NCBI RefSeq assembly: GCF_963675165.1
Contig: NC_087378.1
Location: 1,667,525-1,731,524, forward strand
Direction of reading: 5' to 3'
Length of the DNA: 64,000 nucleotides
Origin: Halichondria panicea
Taxonomy: Eukaryota > Porifera > Demospongiae > Suberitida > Halichondriidae
Shown here: positions 35,396 through 46,337 of the stretch, one piece after another
Position numbering within the stretch: position 1 is the first letter of the stretch
How the letters are laid out: every line of letters begins with the position of its first letter
The notes under the pieces: generated by a model
The model's input: only the letters and a program-made list of their open reading frames with translations
Database searches by the model: none
What the model was told of the DNA's origin: nothing
Program-made: the position numbers and the translations under genes

Positions 35396-37591
35396 ATGTC
35401 TGCAATGGTAAGCATTCATTTTTATGATCAAACAGCTCTGTATGAACTATATTATAGTTAGGAAAAACTATAGTATATTTTTTCTGTCACTATAGCTACA
35501 GGCTGACTTCAGAAAGAAAACAGACTATCACACCTCCAAAGATGGTACCCCATACAACATGGAGGAGGTACAAAATACTATGGATCTATAGTATAGAGAA
35601 ACTTATTATGTTGCTATAAATATACAGCTGACCAGAGCCCTGGATGAGGATTCTTTTGACATGTTGTCCACAATCGGAACAAGACATTCTGCAGTTTCGA
35701 ACAGAGGTCTTGTTTTTCCTGTGAGTATACACACCAGCTAACTAGCTATATAGCTTCTGTGATTCTGCATGAACTAATTGGTCTAGCTATACAGGACTGT
35801 TATGCTTTTTAATACAGTGTAATTGGTGGTGGAATCAGGACTTTCTTTCATCTCCCCAAACCCGGGCCCAAGGCCCCTCTAGTCCATCCTCCTCCTCTAG
35901 TGGGAGCTCTAGCCGGCTCCTCTCTGATCTTGACCTGGAAGATGTCCAAGGCCAGTTGTTTGAGTTTGCTATGGACCAACATGGTTCGAGATTCTTGCAA
36001 CAAAGGATCTCCACGGCAGATGACCTTGAGAAGCAAATGGCCTTCAAGGAGTTGCGTCCCTACTTGAGAGAGCTGAGCACCCATGTCTTTGGGAACTACA
36101 TCGTGCAGAAGTTTCTAGAATATGGCACAAGTGAGCAGCTTGGTGTGATTGTGCAGAGCTTTCGTGGGCGTTGGAACAAGCTCTCGTTGGATTTGTACGG
36201 CTGCCGAGTGGTACAGAAAGCAGCTGAAGTTCTCCCTGATATCTACAAGGTAAAAATTTGACCATCATTATTATGCTGCACTGGTGTTCAAAAACAACGA
36301 TAAACCATGCGAGTGAAAAAATTTTTTTTATGAACAGTCTGTGATTGTCAACGAGCTTGTTGGGAGGATGATAGAGTGTATCATGCATCAGAACGGGAAC
36401 CATGTGGTGCAGCGAATCATCACCTCTGTGCCCCAGAAACTGCTCAACATTATCATCAAATCACTCACTGGAGATGTAAGACTAAGTATCTATCAATAAT
36501 TTTTGTTAAAACTACCCAATAACTACCCAATAGATGTACATGCTGTCCATCCATCCCTTTGGGTGCCGAGTGATGCAACGCTTATTGGAGAATTGTTCCA
36601 AAGAGCAAATGAAAGTGATCTTTCAAGAAGTGCTACAGCACACAGAGAGCCTCCTTCTGGTGAGCATAACACCAAGGGCGTGTATATATATGCCCTTGAT
36701 AACACTTAGTGCTGTATATACCAGACATTTCTAGTACATAATTAAATTGTATAGGAACTATGCCACATGTACATGTACAAACTTAAACTAAATGGACTGT
36801 ACATGCACAGGCCTTCCCAGCAAACAATCATGTTGCATACCTGATAGGGACACCATCACAATTAATAGTGTAACTATTAACATCCACATCAGTACATGCA
36901 TGCCTGTATATCCCACTAACTCAAGAGACATGCATATTTTTTTTATCCCATAACAGAATGAGTATGGAAACTATGTGATTCAACATGTGATTGAGTATGG
37001 TGGGGGCTTGGACAAGAGCAAAGTAGTTGCAGTACTAACTGGCAAGATCTGCTCACTCTCACAACACAAATTTGCCAGGTGTAAATCAAGGTTAACAGCT
37101 AACAATTATTATGCTGTTTTGTAAACTACACAGCAATGTGGTTGAGAAGTCCCTGACCTTTGGGTGTGATGCAGACAAGAAAACAATCATTGCTGAGATA
37201 TCCCATGAAAGGTAAGCTGCATGGCCTGTGTAGAAACTTCTAAGCCCTAAACATCCATTTTCACATTAGCAATGTGCTTGCAGTAAACAAACCTGTCAAA
37301 TGTATTTTATTATACATTAATTCTATCCAATACTATAATTATAACACTACAAAATAAGTGCACACTTACTCCTCTCTTTATCTACACAGTGCACTCCTAA
37401 AGATGATGACCAATCGCTACGGTAACTATGTGATCCAAAAAGCAATTGACACAGCTGAGCTCAGACAGAAACAAGCACTCGTTTTGCTTATTCACCCCCA
37501 CCTACCCCTCATGCGAAGGTACACCTACGGCAAGCACATTGCGTACAAAGTAAAGAGTCTCCTCTCGAGGGCATCTCTCGGTCAGTGGTGA
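35396..37591 (+). CDS. Pumilio-family (PUF) RNA-binding protein
   Basis: Exons 35396-35407, 35496-35567, 35628-35720, 35839-36249, 36338-36475, 36534-36659, 36957-37078, 37134-37211 and 37390-37591 give 417 residues, mostly the PUF domain. All eight repeats are present, with RNA-contacting residues readable: [56 protein letters not shown]. By the established PUF code this set (SR/Q, NY/Q, CR/Q, NH/Q, CR/Q, NY/Q, SN/E, NY/Q) equals that of human PUM1/2 and reads UGUAUAUA-type sites. Pumilio represses mRNAs through their 3' UTRs. The N-terminal part is only about 90 residues with a Ser-rich stretch, far shorter than in vertebrates. The first coding exon has just 12 bases, so a longer upstream isoform is possible. 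Confidence 0.95.
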
Positions 37592-38320
37592 GAGAATCAA
37601 AGGAACTTGGACACTACTAACAAACTAACTAACTAACTCTTGTGTTATTCATTCAATCTCTTCAGCTCACTAGTACAGCAGACATGTCAACAGTCAACAG
37701 TCATATATAATAATATCATTCACACTTGTAGCTTGAGTTCATTTTGTATTCATTTGTAAGCAATACTTCCCTTTATGCTTCAGGCTGCAATAATTCATTT
37801 GTATTCATCACCATCCTTCACTCACTTCATGATTTTAAAACAAGTTTCTTGAATGTTGAAAGAGAACATGAGATTTTGCTCCTTCTCCAAAATAAACTTC
37901 TTGCTCCCATTCTCTGCACAGAGAGGGAGGAGATAAATAGGTACCCAAACTCACTTCTAGTGGTAGCCTACAAAACCACTGTACCCACACATTGGGTGAG
38001 CTCTACACTCCTAGGTGGTGCCACCTCAGAACAAACAGTTTCAAACCATTATAAAGGCTACAGAAGGGGAACAAACAGACAGGGTGTCATACACAGGATT
38101 TTGAAGTAGAGGGGGGAAATAAGAAAAGTAACTAGAAAATGTTGCTAAAAAAAGGTCAACTGTTATTTTAATACCTTGTTAGTAAAATTGCCAGCTATGT
38201 AGTACCCCAACTAGTACCTGAATGCAAGTTTTAGGGGGGGAATTGGAGCTAGGTGGAGCTAGGGGGGGATATCCCCCCTGTATGACACCCTGACAGATCT
38301 AGCTATATAGAGGAGGGTGG
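37592..38320. other. Convergent spacer, Pumilio / SWSAP1-like
   Basis: 729 bases. Besides Pumilio 3' UTR it holds the inverted-repeat element at 38080-38292. A 121-codon plus-strand ORF at 37744-38109 has no recognisable features and runs into that element. Confidence 0.5.
38080..38292. mobile_element. Inverted-repeat element with 5-bp target duplication
   Basis: The ends CAGGGTGTCATACA and TGTATGACACCCTG are perfect 14-bp inverted repeats. ACAGA flanks both sides (38075-38079 and 38293-38297). Poly-G and poly-C runs lie just inside the termini. There is no coding capacity. Confidence 0.85.
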
Positions 38321-39537
38321 TCATTTAGAGTTCTGAACTATCTCCTTACCAACTATCTTGAGAAGGCAGGGGAACCATCTTCTGATAATGCCAGTGTTCA
38401 TGTGTGGTTGTGAAGTGAAGGAGGTTGAAAGGAAGCACACTGTTGGCTGGGTGAGTGGAGCTGACACCAGACAAGCAGATATGTAAGAAATTCCATCCAT
38501 AATGTGAGCACAGGTTTTTACCATTGCTGTGGTCAATTCATGTCCACTCCCCTATTATAATGACATTTTCATGGCACTGTGGGTGCACTATAATTTTATA
38601 CTAGTACTATCCTAGTACAATGATTCACTTATGAACCTACAGCAGCAACTAATATGGGAGGAGAGCATATCAAAGTGAGCTAGTAAAGTTGGACACTTTA
38701 TACTTAATTAAGTAATGGGGCCTGGCTGGCCATAATGTTAAGCACATTTGGTAGTGGCAAAGGATGCCAGTTTGCACAGGTTTCACTGGCTTACTTACTT
38801 TCAAGTGACTGAAGTAGTGGTGGAAATCATCAATGATGACACACTCTGGACTGTGAGAGGCCAGGCCGCCTGGAAGATGGGCGTGGTCAAACAGCTCATG
38901 TAGGGCAGAAAGTGTGGAGGGGTACCTGGAGAATTTGTGGAGAGGAGCTAGTAAACATTTTTAGGTTAAATTATGAGGGCGGTGAATATAAAACTAACAC
39001 AACATTAGGCACATAGTGTATCCACTTAAAAATCCTTCCTCACAAAAAAGAAGCGGAGATGGCCCACGGCCTATAATCTATCTCACTAACCTTCACTATA
39101 AATTGGGCGCCTACAAACCACTAGTCAGCAAGCTGAGTATATCCCAATTCGTATTGTATTACATGTGCCATAGATCTACAGGTGCAAGGCAAGCTGGGTG
39201 CACTCAGGTGTAGCCACATGCCTATGGACCTAGCATACCTATTGTACTAGCACTAACTTGAAGTGTATTCTGCTCAGAGTCTTGGGCGACAATGGTAACT
39301 GGCTGGATCTCAAGAGAAGCGGAAGGCGGTCAAAGGGCTGAGGGGTAATGAAGACAGTGCAGCGACCATTTTCAGCACAAGTCACAGCGTGCTGGAACAG
39401 CAGGGAGCTCTTGCCACTGTATGGAAAACAAAATTAACATCCTGCCCTCCAAAATTACATAGCAGCTACCTCAATGGTGGTCCTGCAAGGCAAATATGGC
39501 TGTCCAAACCCTCCACATCAAAGAAGTTGATGGCCAT
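38321..39537 (-). CDS. SWSAP1-like RecA-fold ATPase
   Basis: Four minus-strand exons, 39537-39470, 39416-39258, 38925-38795 and 38526-38321, join in phase to 187 residues. The Walker A motif GPPLSGKSS spans the first intron, followed by LLFQHAVTCAENGRCTVFIT. Walker B is ECVIIDDFHHYF. The C-terminal part has ACLVSAPLTQPTVCFLSTSF and RRWFPCLLKIV. A small single-domain RecA fold with this spacing resembles SWSAP1, the partner of SWS1/ZSWIM7 in the animal Shu complex that supports RAD51 during homologous recombination. Short exons hide it from simple ORF scanning. A donor four bases downstream of the first GTAAG (A|GTAAGC at 38795) is needed to keep the frame. Another RAD51-paralogue-like protein is the alternative. 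Confidence 0.78.
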
Positions 39538-39818
39538 GTGGTTGAAATTGGAGATATTTTCTAGGAGTGGGTTTTACTTTGTGGCTTCCGGACAACAATG
39601 TGCAGAACAGACTTGCTAGGAAGACAGAATGCTTTCAGGGGATCGAGAAGGTATATATGTAGATCTATATATCAACAATATGTAAAAGACTGGCATATAT
39701 AGGTCTATATAAATAGAGTAACACAGTAAACACAGATCTATAGCACTAGGTACAGGTATAGCCAAATAACTTAGTGAATTAGAACTAAGATCCATGATGA
39801 TGTGTGACTGCATTGTCA
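39538..39818. promoter_or_regulatory. Divergent start region, SWSAP1-like / EGF receptor A
   Basis: 281 bases between opposed start codons, AT-rich with repeated TATATAGATCTATA-like segments (39655-39745). Confidence 0.45.
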
Positions 39819-42277
39819 ATGCCATTTTTTTTAAAATCTTCAGTGTATAACAGCTCACACAAGTCTGCCACAGGACAAGCTAGTTTTGGAGTGATCCTAC
39901 TACTAATTTTATCGGTGTTGGCCAATCAGTTTGCTTGCAATCATGGCTGTTCAATGATCCAATCTTCTGAACTAGAGTCCCTTATAATTACTGCATCCAA
40001 CCAGACTGAACCTAACAACACCACCATCCGACTCATAGAATATACATTTGTATGTATTGCCCAGGGAGCTGAGCAAGATACTTGGAGATTTGTCTCACTT
40101 GTGGCAAACTATACGAACACTAACGGAACAAACTCAATCAGTCAATTTCAGTTTGAGTGTGTGGAGTCTAACTGGACAGCTACAGTAAATGGATCGACTG
40201 AATACACACGAACAGATCCACCCGATGCTAGTTTGAACACATCTCTAAGGAGGGACTGTGCGTTGTGTATTGATCCGCAACAGGCACCATTGGCCAACAA
40301 CTCACACCATTGCCTAGGTGAGTTCTATAGCTTGTTATCACCCCTATATGCATGGAATAGTGGTAATTCTACACTGGAAGTTTGAGTTTATGGGTGCTGA
40401 TAATTAAAGTGCAGAGTTTGTCGATAGTCGATATGGTGTCGTTGTTATTGCCAGTCACGCCCGATAGCACTTAGGAATGCTTTGAAATTCCTGAAATGTG
40501 AGGGAGGTCTATAGCATTGCAACCACTACTGCTTAGATTGCTCCAATAATATTATTGTACAGATCTACACAGTGCTGGATCTACATGTACAGTGTGAATA
40601 TATGATATGACGGTATTATTATTATAGCTTTTTCATGTATTGCAAATTTATAAGCCATAACTCAGTCATATTTTACTTCTGTCTTACATGCTCCCACAGC
40701 ATGTGACGAGTCCTGCTCAGGCCTGCAAAGATGCACTTCATCTTCTCAAGACTCCTGCTGCAACTACTTCCTTGGCGATCAGTGCACAGCTAGCTGTCCG
40801 AACTATTTCCTGCCCAGCAGCAACTTCACTTGTGTTTGTCCGAGTGGTTTCACTGGTATTCTGTGCGAATCTGACATCAATGAGTGCAACGTTAGTCAAT
40901 GCTTGAATGGAGTTTGTGAGAATACGCTCGGCTCATATACTTGTAATTGCAACCTTGGTTACACTGGAGATATGTGTGATGTTAATATTAACGATTGTTT
41001 GGAGCAGCCTTGCTTGAACGGTGGTTTGTGTCTTGATACCATTGATTCATTCTCGTGCAACTGTACTGATGGTTGGGCTGGCAGTGTGTGTGATGTATGT
41101 GCTCTGGAGGGATGTGCAGAGTGTGTGGCTCGCTTCAACTCAACACCGGATTGTGATAGTTGCCAAGATGGGTACTCCTCTCTGACAATCTCCAGTGGGC
41201 AATTAAAATGTGGTGAGTCTTATAGATACTGCTCAGTAGCATAATTAATATTAACCTCAATAAGTAATTTCTGGTATAAAAGATGAGTTATTGAAAGTGA
41301 TTACAATTGTATAGAAGCTGTCTCTGAAACAAGTGGGTTGAGTTCTGGCACTATTGTGGGTAAGAAGCATTTTTACTCTATACTGCATAATTATATGTAT
41401 CTCTACTTAACTGTACTGCAGGCATTGTGTTGGCTGTTGTGATTGGGGTTGTCCTGGTTGTGACGCTGGTAGTCCTATTAATGGCTGCACTCTACATTCA
41501 CAAGAGGAAGAGAGTCTCTTCAAAATTCAGGAAAAGCAATATCAGGGCTGATCAAGAAAGCAGGTAAGAACAACAACGTGCATTTATTCCGTATACCCAG
41601 GGTTCCATCTAGTGGGGGGGGGGGGGGCAGGGGTGAACCTTCCCCCCCAAAATATTTGTAGAATAATGGCTTCATCACAGTCATTAGTGCAATATGTAAC
41701 TAGATCCACTGTGATGCACTAGCATGTAATAGGGTGTGTGGTCAACAAATGTGGGAGTGACTAAACATTTTGCAGCATGCTTACGCGTGCCCAAACCTCC
41801 CCCCCCCCCCCCCCCCAAATTTTAATCCTAGATGAAACCCTGATATTATATCGTATTAGAATATTTTGCGGGTGAAAAACCTTTGCGAATAAGCTAAATC
41901 AGCAGAAAATTTGACTTTGCGATCTAACAATTGCGATCTGGCAAGGATTGTGTATTTACTAGTACCCGGTAATAGTTTAGGTTTTGCGAATTTTATTGTT
42001 GCGAATTGATCAACCATCGCAAAGTTCGCAAATGTTCGAATTCTACTTTGTGTATTAATCAATTAATGCATTTTTGGAAGCAAATTATAATGTAGTGTTA
42101 ATCCGTTAGTCAAATCCTTATGGATAATTCTTGTGTACATGCAGTGCTAATGTGACGAGGAACCCTGTATTTGAAGCTGATGTCGCAGAGGGTACAGACA
42201 GTGGGATTAGCATCGAGAGTGATGAACACTTTGCTGTGAATAAAGCTGCTCTTGAGTTTGAGGAAGACAGTGATTAA
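39819..42277 (+). CDS. EGF-repeat single-pass membrane protein A
   Basis: Exons 39819-40317, 40700-41212, 41315-41359, 41422-41563 and 42145-42277 give 443 residues. A hydrophobic leader (FGVILLLILSVLANQFA) precedes an N-terminal module of about 120 residues with many N-glycosylation sites, ending in RRDCALC. Then come a Cys-rich stretch (CDESCSGLQRC..DSCCNYF), two calcium-binding-type EGF domains (DINECNVSQCLNG.., NINDCLEQPCLNGG..), a further Cys-rich segment, a membrane span (VLAVVIGVVLVVTLVVLLMA) and a cytoplasmic tail of about 65 residues with NPVFEA and acidic clusters. It looks like a cell-surface receptor or adhesion molecule; the ligand is unknown. The downstream neighbour is its paralogue with the same order. 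Confidence 0.85.
41598..41842. mobile_element. Possible inverted-repeat element with CAGGGTT ends
   Basis: CAGGGTTCCATCTAG and CTAGATGAAACCCTG are inverted with one mismatch, with G and C runs just inside as in the 38080 element. No target duplication is visible. It lies in the last intron of gene A. A second inverted pair (TAGAATATTTTGCG and CGCAAATGTTCGAATTCTA) follows at about 41859-42047. Confidence 0.55.
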
Positions 42278-42519
42278 TAATATTATAGACAGATATATAG
42301 ACAGACTATAGTATATACACAGTATGCAGTATGCTTATATTTTTTAATCCATTCATCAATCTCTGTGCTCTTGCTGTTTATAGGGGGATTTCCGGAGGTG
42401 ACACACCCACTAGTATAATGGGGAGGGGCTGGTATAGAGCGCTCCACAGCCTTAGAACACTTCCTTTCGCTTGAATTTGATCTCTATAGCTCCCCAACAC
42501 AGCGAGACTGCAATTATTA

Positions 42520-45254
42520 ATGACCAGGTTTACCTGCTTCAGTGCTAGCTGCATAGCCATTATACTGTGCCTAGCAACACTATGTAAATGCCAGTTGTGT
42601 GAAAGAATAACTATTGAAGACCTTGGCAGTACAACAACTCCAACACAATCAGGTATAGTACCTAGCCGTATGTACGTATTAAACAACAATTTGCCTTTTG
42701 CAGGTTTAATTACTGAATTCATAGAGGCTGGAGAGGGAGAAGCTTCATCGGTGCAAGTGTTTGCCATGAGCATTGTATGTGAAAGCATACCACAGCAACG
42801 AGACAGATTGAGATTCATTTCCATAGTGGCCAACTACACTATCAGCCCTTTCAGCAAAGTACACGTTGCTCAGTTTGAATTTCAATGCATCTCAGGAACT
42901 TGGAATAGTCGTTCTATGACAGATCCAAGTGACGCTACCTTCGATACTCCAGTGAGAAGGGATTGTGCTACCTGTGTACACCCTGCTTCTTCGGTGATTT
43001 CTGGACCATATGATAACATTACACATTGTGTTTGTAAGTATATAGGCAGTGGCTGCATGCTTATTATGATTTGTCCAACTTAACATAATTATTTCTGCCC
43101 CTTTTACAGTTTGTGACGGATGTAGTGGACTCAATCAATGCGGCGATACTTCAAACAGTTGTTGCAACTACTATAACAACGATATATGTGTTGCTGAGTG
43201 CCCATCGGTTAAACCGACTCTGAATGGAGCTGCAACCGAGTGTGTTTGTGCTCCCGGTCTAACTGGAGGGATGTGTGAGTTGGATATTGATGAGTGCACT
43301 GATGTTCCTGGTCCTTGCTTAAACGGTGGAACTTGCAATAACACTTTTGGAGGCTTTGAGTGTCTATGCCCACCTACTTTCAACGGTGAATTGTGCGAGA
43401 ATGATATTAACGAATGCTCTATAAGCAATCCATGTGACAACAATGGAACTTGTATGAACACCATTGGAGGCTTTAACTGTTCTTGTACGCCCGGGTTCCA
43501 GGGTGTGACCTGTGGGGATGATGTTAACGAATGCAATGAAAATAATATCTGCCTCAATGGTGCTACCTGTATAAACAATCAAGGCAGCTTCACCTGCAAT
43601 TGTCCAGTAAGTTACACTGGTACTTCTTGCGAAATTGACATTAACGAATGCGAAAGCACCCCATGCCAAAATAATGGAACTTGCACCAATTCAGATGGAA
43701 GCTATTCCTGCATGTGCACTCAAGGTTGGGACGGAGACAATTGTGATCTAGATATCAATGAATGCAGTGATCAGAATCTTTGTCAGAACAGTGGTACCTG
43801 TGAAAACACTCAAGGAAGCTATATGTGTCTATGCAGAGATCGATGGGATGGACCAAACTGTGAGGATTGCACGATATCGTCATGCACTCTTTGTACTGGA
43901 ATGAATGCACTCTGTCAAGAATGTGACGCTGGGTTTATCAGGACATCTAATGGACTACTTTGCAGTGAGCGTATTGTTTGTGTCAATTCACTTCTTTTTA
44001 ACTTTAATCCACTGCAGCACCAGAGTTAGCTTGTGTGCCCGACTGTGTAAGAGGAGAATGTAACAATGGACAGTGCAGTTGTGAGGCAGGATACACTGCA
44101 AGTGACTGCTCAGGTCAGGGAAATCAATTGTTTGCGCTGCATGTACATATGTATGCTATATAAAATGAGCATGTGTGGCCGGAGGGCTCCACCATGAATG
44201 TCATTATATTCATGAATATCTCCACAGAGCTCTGTATCAGCAGGATACCAGGATGTGAGTCTTGTAGTGTGAGTGGAAACAGTGTGACTTGCGTTGAATG
44301 TCAGATAGGACTCATTAATGACGGCAATGAGTGCAAACGTAAGTGTTTGTATTATCAACGTGTACTTTATTCATCTCCACTGTAGCTACTGCTTGCAACA
44401 TGCAATTTTGTGAGGAGTGTGAGGATGACTTATCTGGTTGTAAAAAATGTGACACTGGATACAAACTCAAAGAGTCTCAAACTGACTGTATTCAAATTGA
44501 ACAAAGACCCACCCTAACAAGCATAGAAATCATTGGTAACGGCCATTGCATATAATTATAGCTATACAGTGCATGTGTACACAACAACGAGTTCATAAAT
44601 AGTCTTAGCTGAACAGGATGGTCACCAACTATTCTATTTCGGAAGTCTCCATGACATACATGCATACATACTTCATTGCAGGACTCATCGTTGGATGTAT
44701 CCTCTTTGCTATACTGTTGCTTGCTGTGGTAGCATGCATCATCTCCACCATCTATAGAGTAAAGGAGCGCCCTAAAATGAAGAGGCAATCAACAAAAACT
44801 GTATTCCAAAAACAGTGAGTTCTGCACATAAAAATGATCAATCTCCTTGCTGTAAGTTTAGCAAAAATGTCAAGATATTGAATTTGTAGTGATGTAATTA
44901 TACACCCTGAGAAATCTAAGAGCCTGTTTTGACTTAATTGTTGCTTTAAAATTCACATCAATCAATGTAACGCATTCTCCTATAATTTACAGTGGTGCCA
45001 ACTCCAATCCACTTTACCTGGATACCAAGGCAACCATGGGTCTAGCGCAAGCCCATGGTGGAGTGACTGCAGAACAGATGTTGACCTTAGATTTCGCCAC
45101 ACCTGGTTACGATGATGTCAACCAAGATGATGATGATTTTAACTCCCTCTCTGCTGTCAATGAGGCTGCAGCACCATTCCAGTATGATGTAGGATTAGAG
45201 GAAAAACAAGATACAATTGAGGGTTCAAGTGAAGAGGATTCGGAGGAGGATTAA
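42520..45254 (+). CDS. EGF-repeat single-pass membrane protein B
   Basis: Exons 42520-42652, 42704-43033, 43110-43964, 44018-44113, 44228-44338, 44386-44535, 44682-44814 and 44993-45254 give 689 residues. A signal peptide (CIAIILCLATLCKC) and the N-terminal module shared with protein A (RFISIVANYT, VAQFEFQCISGTW, RRDCATC) come first. They are followed by CDGCSGLNQC..NSCCNYY, five calcium-binding EGF domains with DI(D/N)EC starts, three more Cys-rich segments, a membrane span (LIVGCILFAILLLAVVACII) and a tail of about 110 residues with NPLYLD and an acidic C terminus. It starts 243 bases after gene A, in the same direction. The first intron is only 51 bases, a multiple of three without a stop, so an unspliced form would stay in frame. 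Confidence 0.85.
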
Positions 45255-45538
45255 AGAAACACTGCACATTTTTTACTAGCTACTAACAGTCTAACTAATC
45301 GATTTAGCTTAGGCTTACGTGGTAGGCTACATATAGTCTCTATTGTACATCATTATTTTTTGGTATGTATAATACTGTACAAACTGTGAACACAGCCCCC
45401 TCATGATTCATACCCATTGCATTGCACATGCTCAGAATCATAGTTTTCGCAAATGGGAATATAATTATTATATTAGTGAATATACGCATTTGTACAGTCG
45501 CCCACGTGGCACATGCTACTGTAAAGCTAGAGCTAGAG
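45255..45538. other. Spacer, EGF receptor B to DDX54
   Basis: 284 bases hold a 3' UTR and the DDX54 start region. There is no clear promoter motif. Confidence 0.4.
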
Positions 45539-46301
45539 ATGGAGAAGTGTTTAACAAGTGTCGATTTCTCAGAGTTTGGGCATGATAAAAGCTTGGATAG
45601 AGGTGTAGTCATAGATGATAATGACTCAGGCTCAGAAAGCTGTGAGGAGACCCGGAAAATGGTGTTGAAACAAAACAGGAAAGGGAAGAAGTCTGGTGGA
45701 TTCCAATCCATGGGTAAGTGTGTGTCAGTCGAGTTAGATAGCCTCGAGACCAGCCGTTCGTTATCTGAAAGAACGCCTGGTCAAGTTCTAATGTAGCACT
45801 CGTTCTATGGTCCAGGAATTTCTTAGACGGTAATTGCCAGCACAAGGTGTATTACCCATGAATATCATTATGATGCTATAAAACGCTGACTCAGCTAGAC
45901 AAGTTGCACATTAGAACTTGGCCAGGCGTTCTTTCAGATAACGAACGGCTGGTTACGAGGCTACGAGTCAGACTCCAGGAGGTGAATATTCTATTCTGTT
46001 CTCATCTCAGGTTTGAGTTATGCTGTTTTCTCTGCCGTAATGAAGAAAGGCTACAGAGTGCCCACTCCCATTCAGAGGAAGGTAAGAAACTTTGGGTCCC
46101 ACAACAACTGCCTATTTAATACTACTGTCTTCATGCTATTGTGCCCATGCAACAGATGCTACACACGTAATTATAGCTAGCTTCACATGTAATCATTAAA
46201 TTATCCAGCTGTGTCGCTCAATGCGGCACAGTCTGTCAGCTATAGTCTTTGCTACAACAATCACTTGTTTTTATATCATTCACGTTACAGGCTGTAAAGT
46301 C

Positions 46302-46337
<36 letters not shown>

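Noticed and set aside
37744-38109. 121-codon plus-strand ORF after Pumilio
   Set aside because: No domain, no splice partners, low-complexity composition, and its end runs into the inverted-repeat element at 38080; more likely Pumilio 3' UTR.
46241-46300. Possible tRNA or other structured RNA genes in spacers across the window
   Set aside because: I looked for B-box-like GGTTCGANNCC and cloverleaf arms on both strands and found none that fold convincingly.
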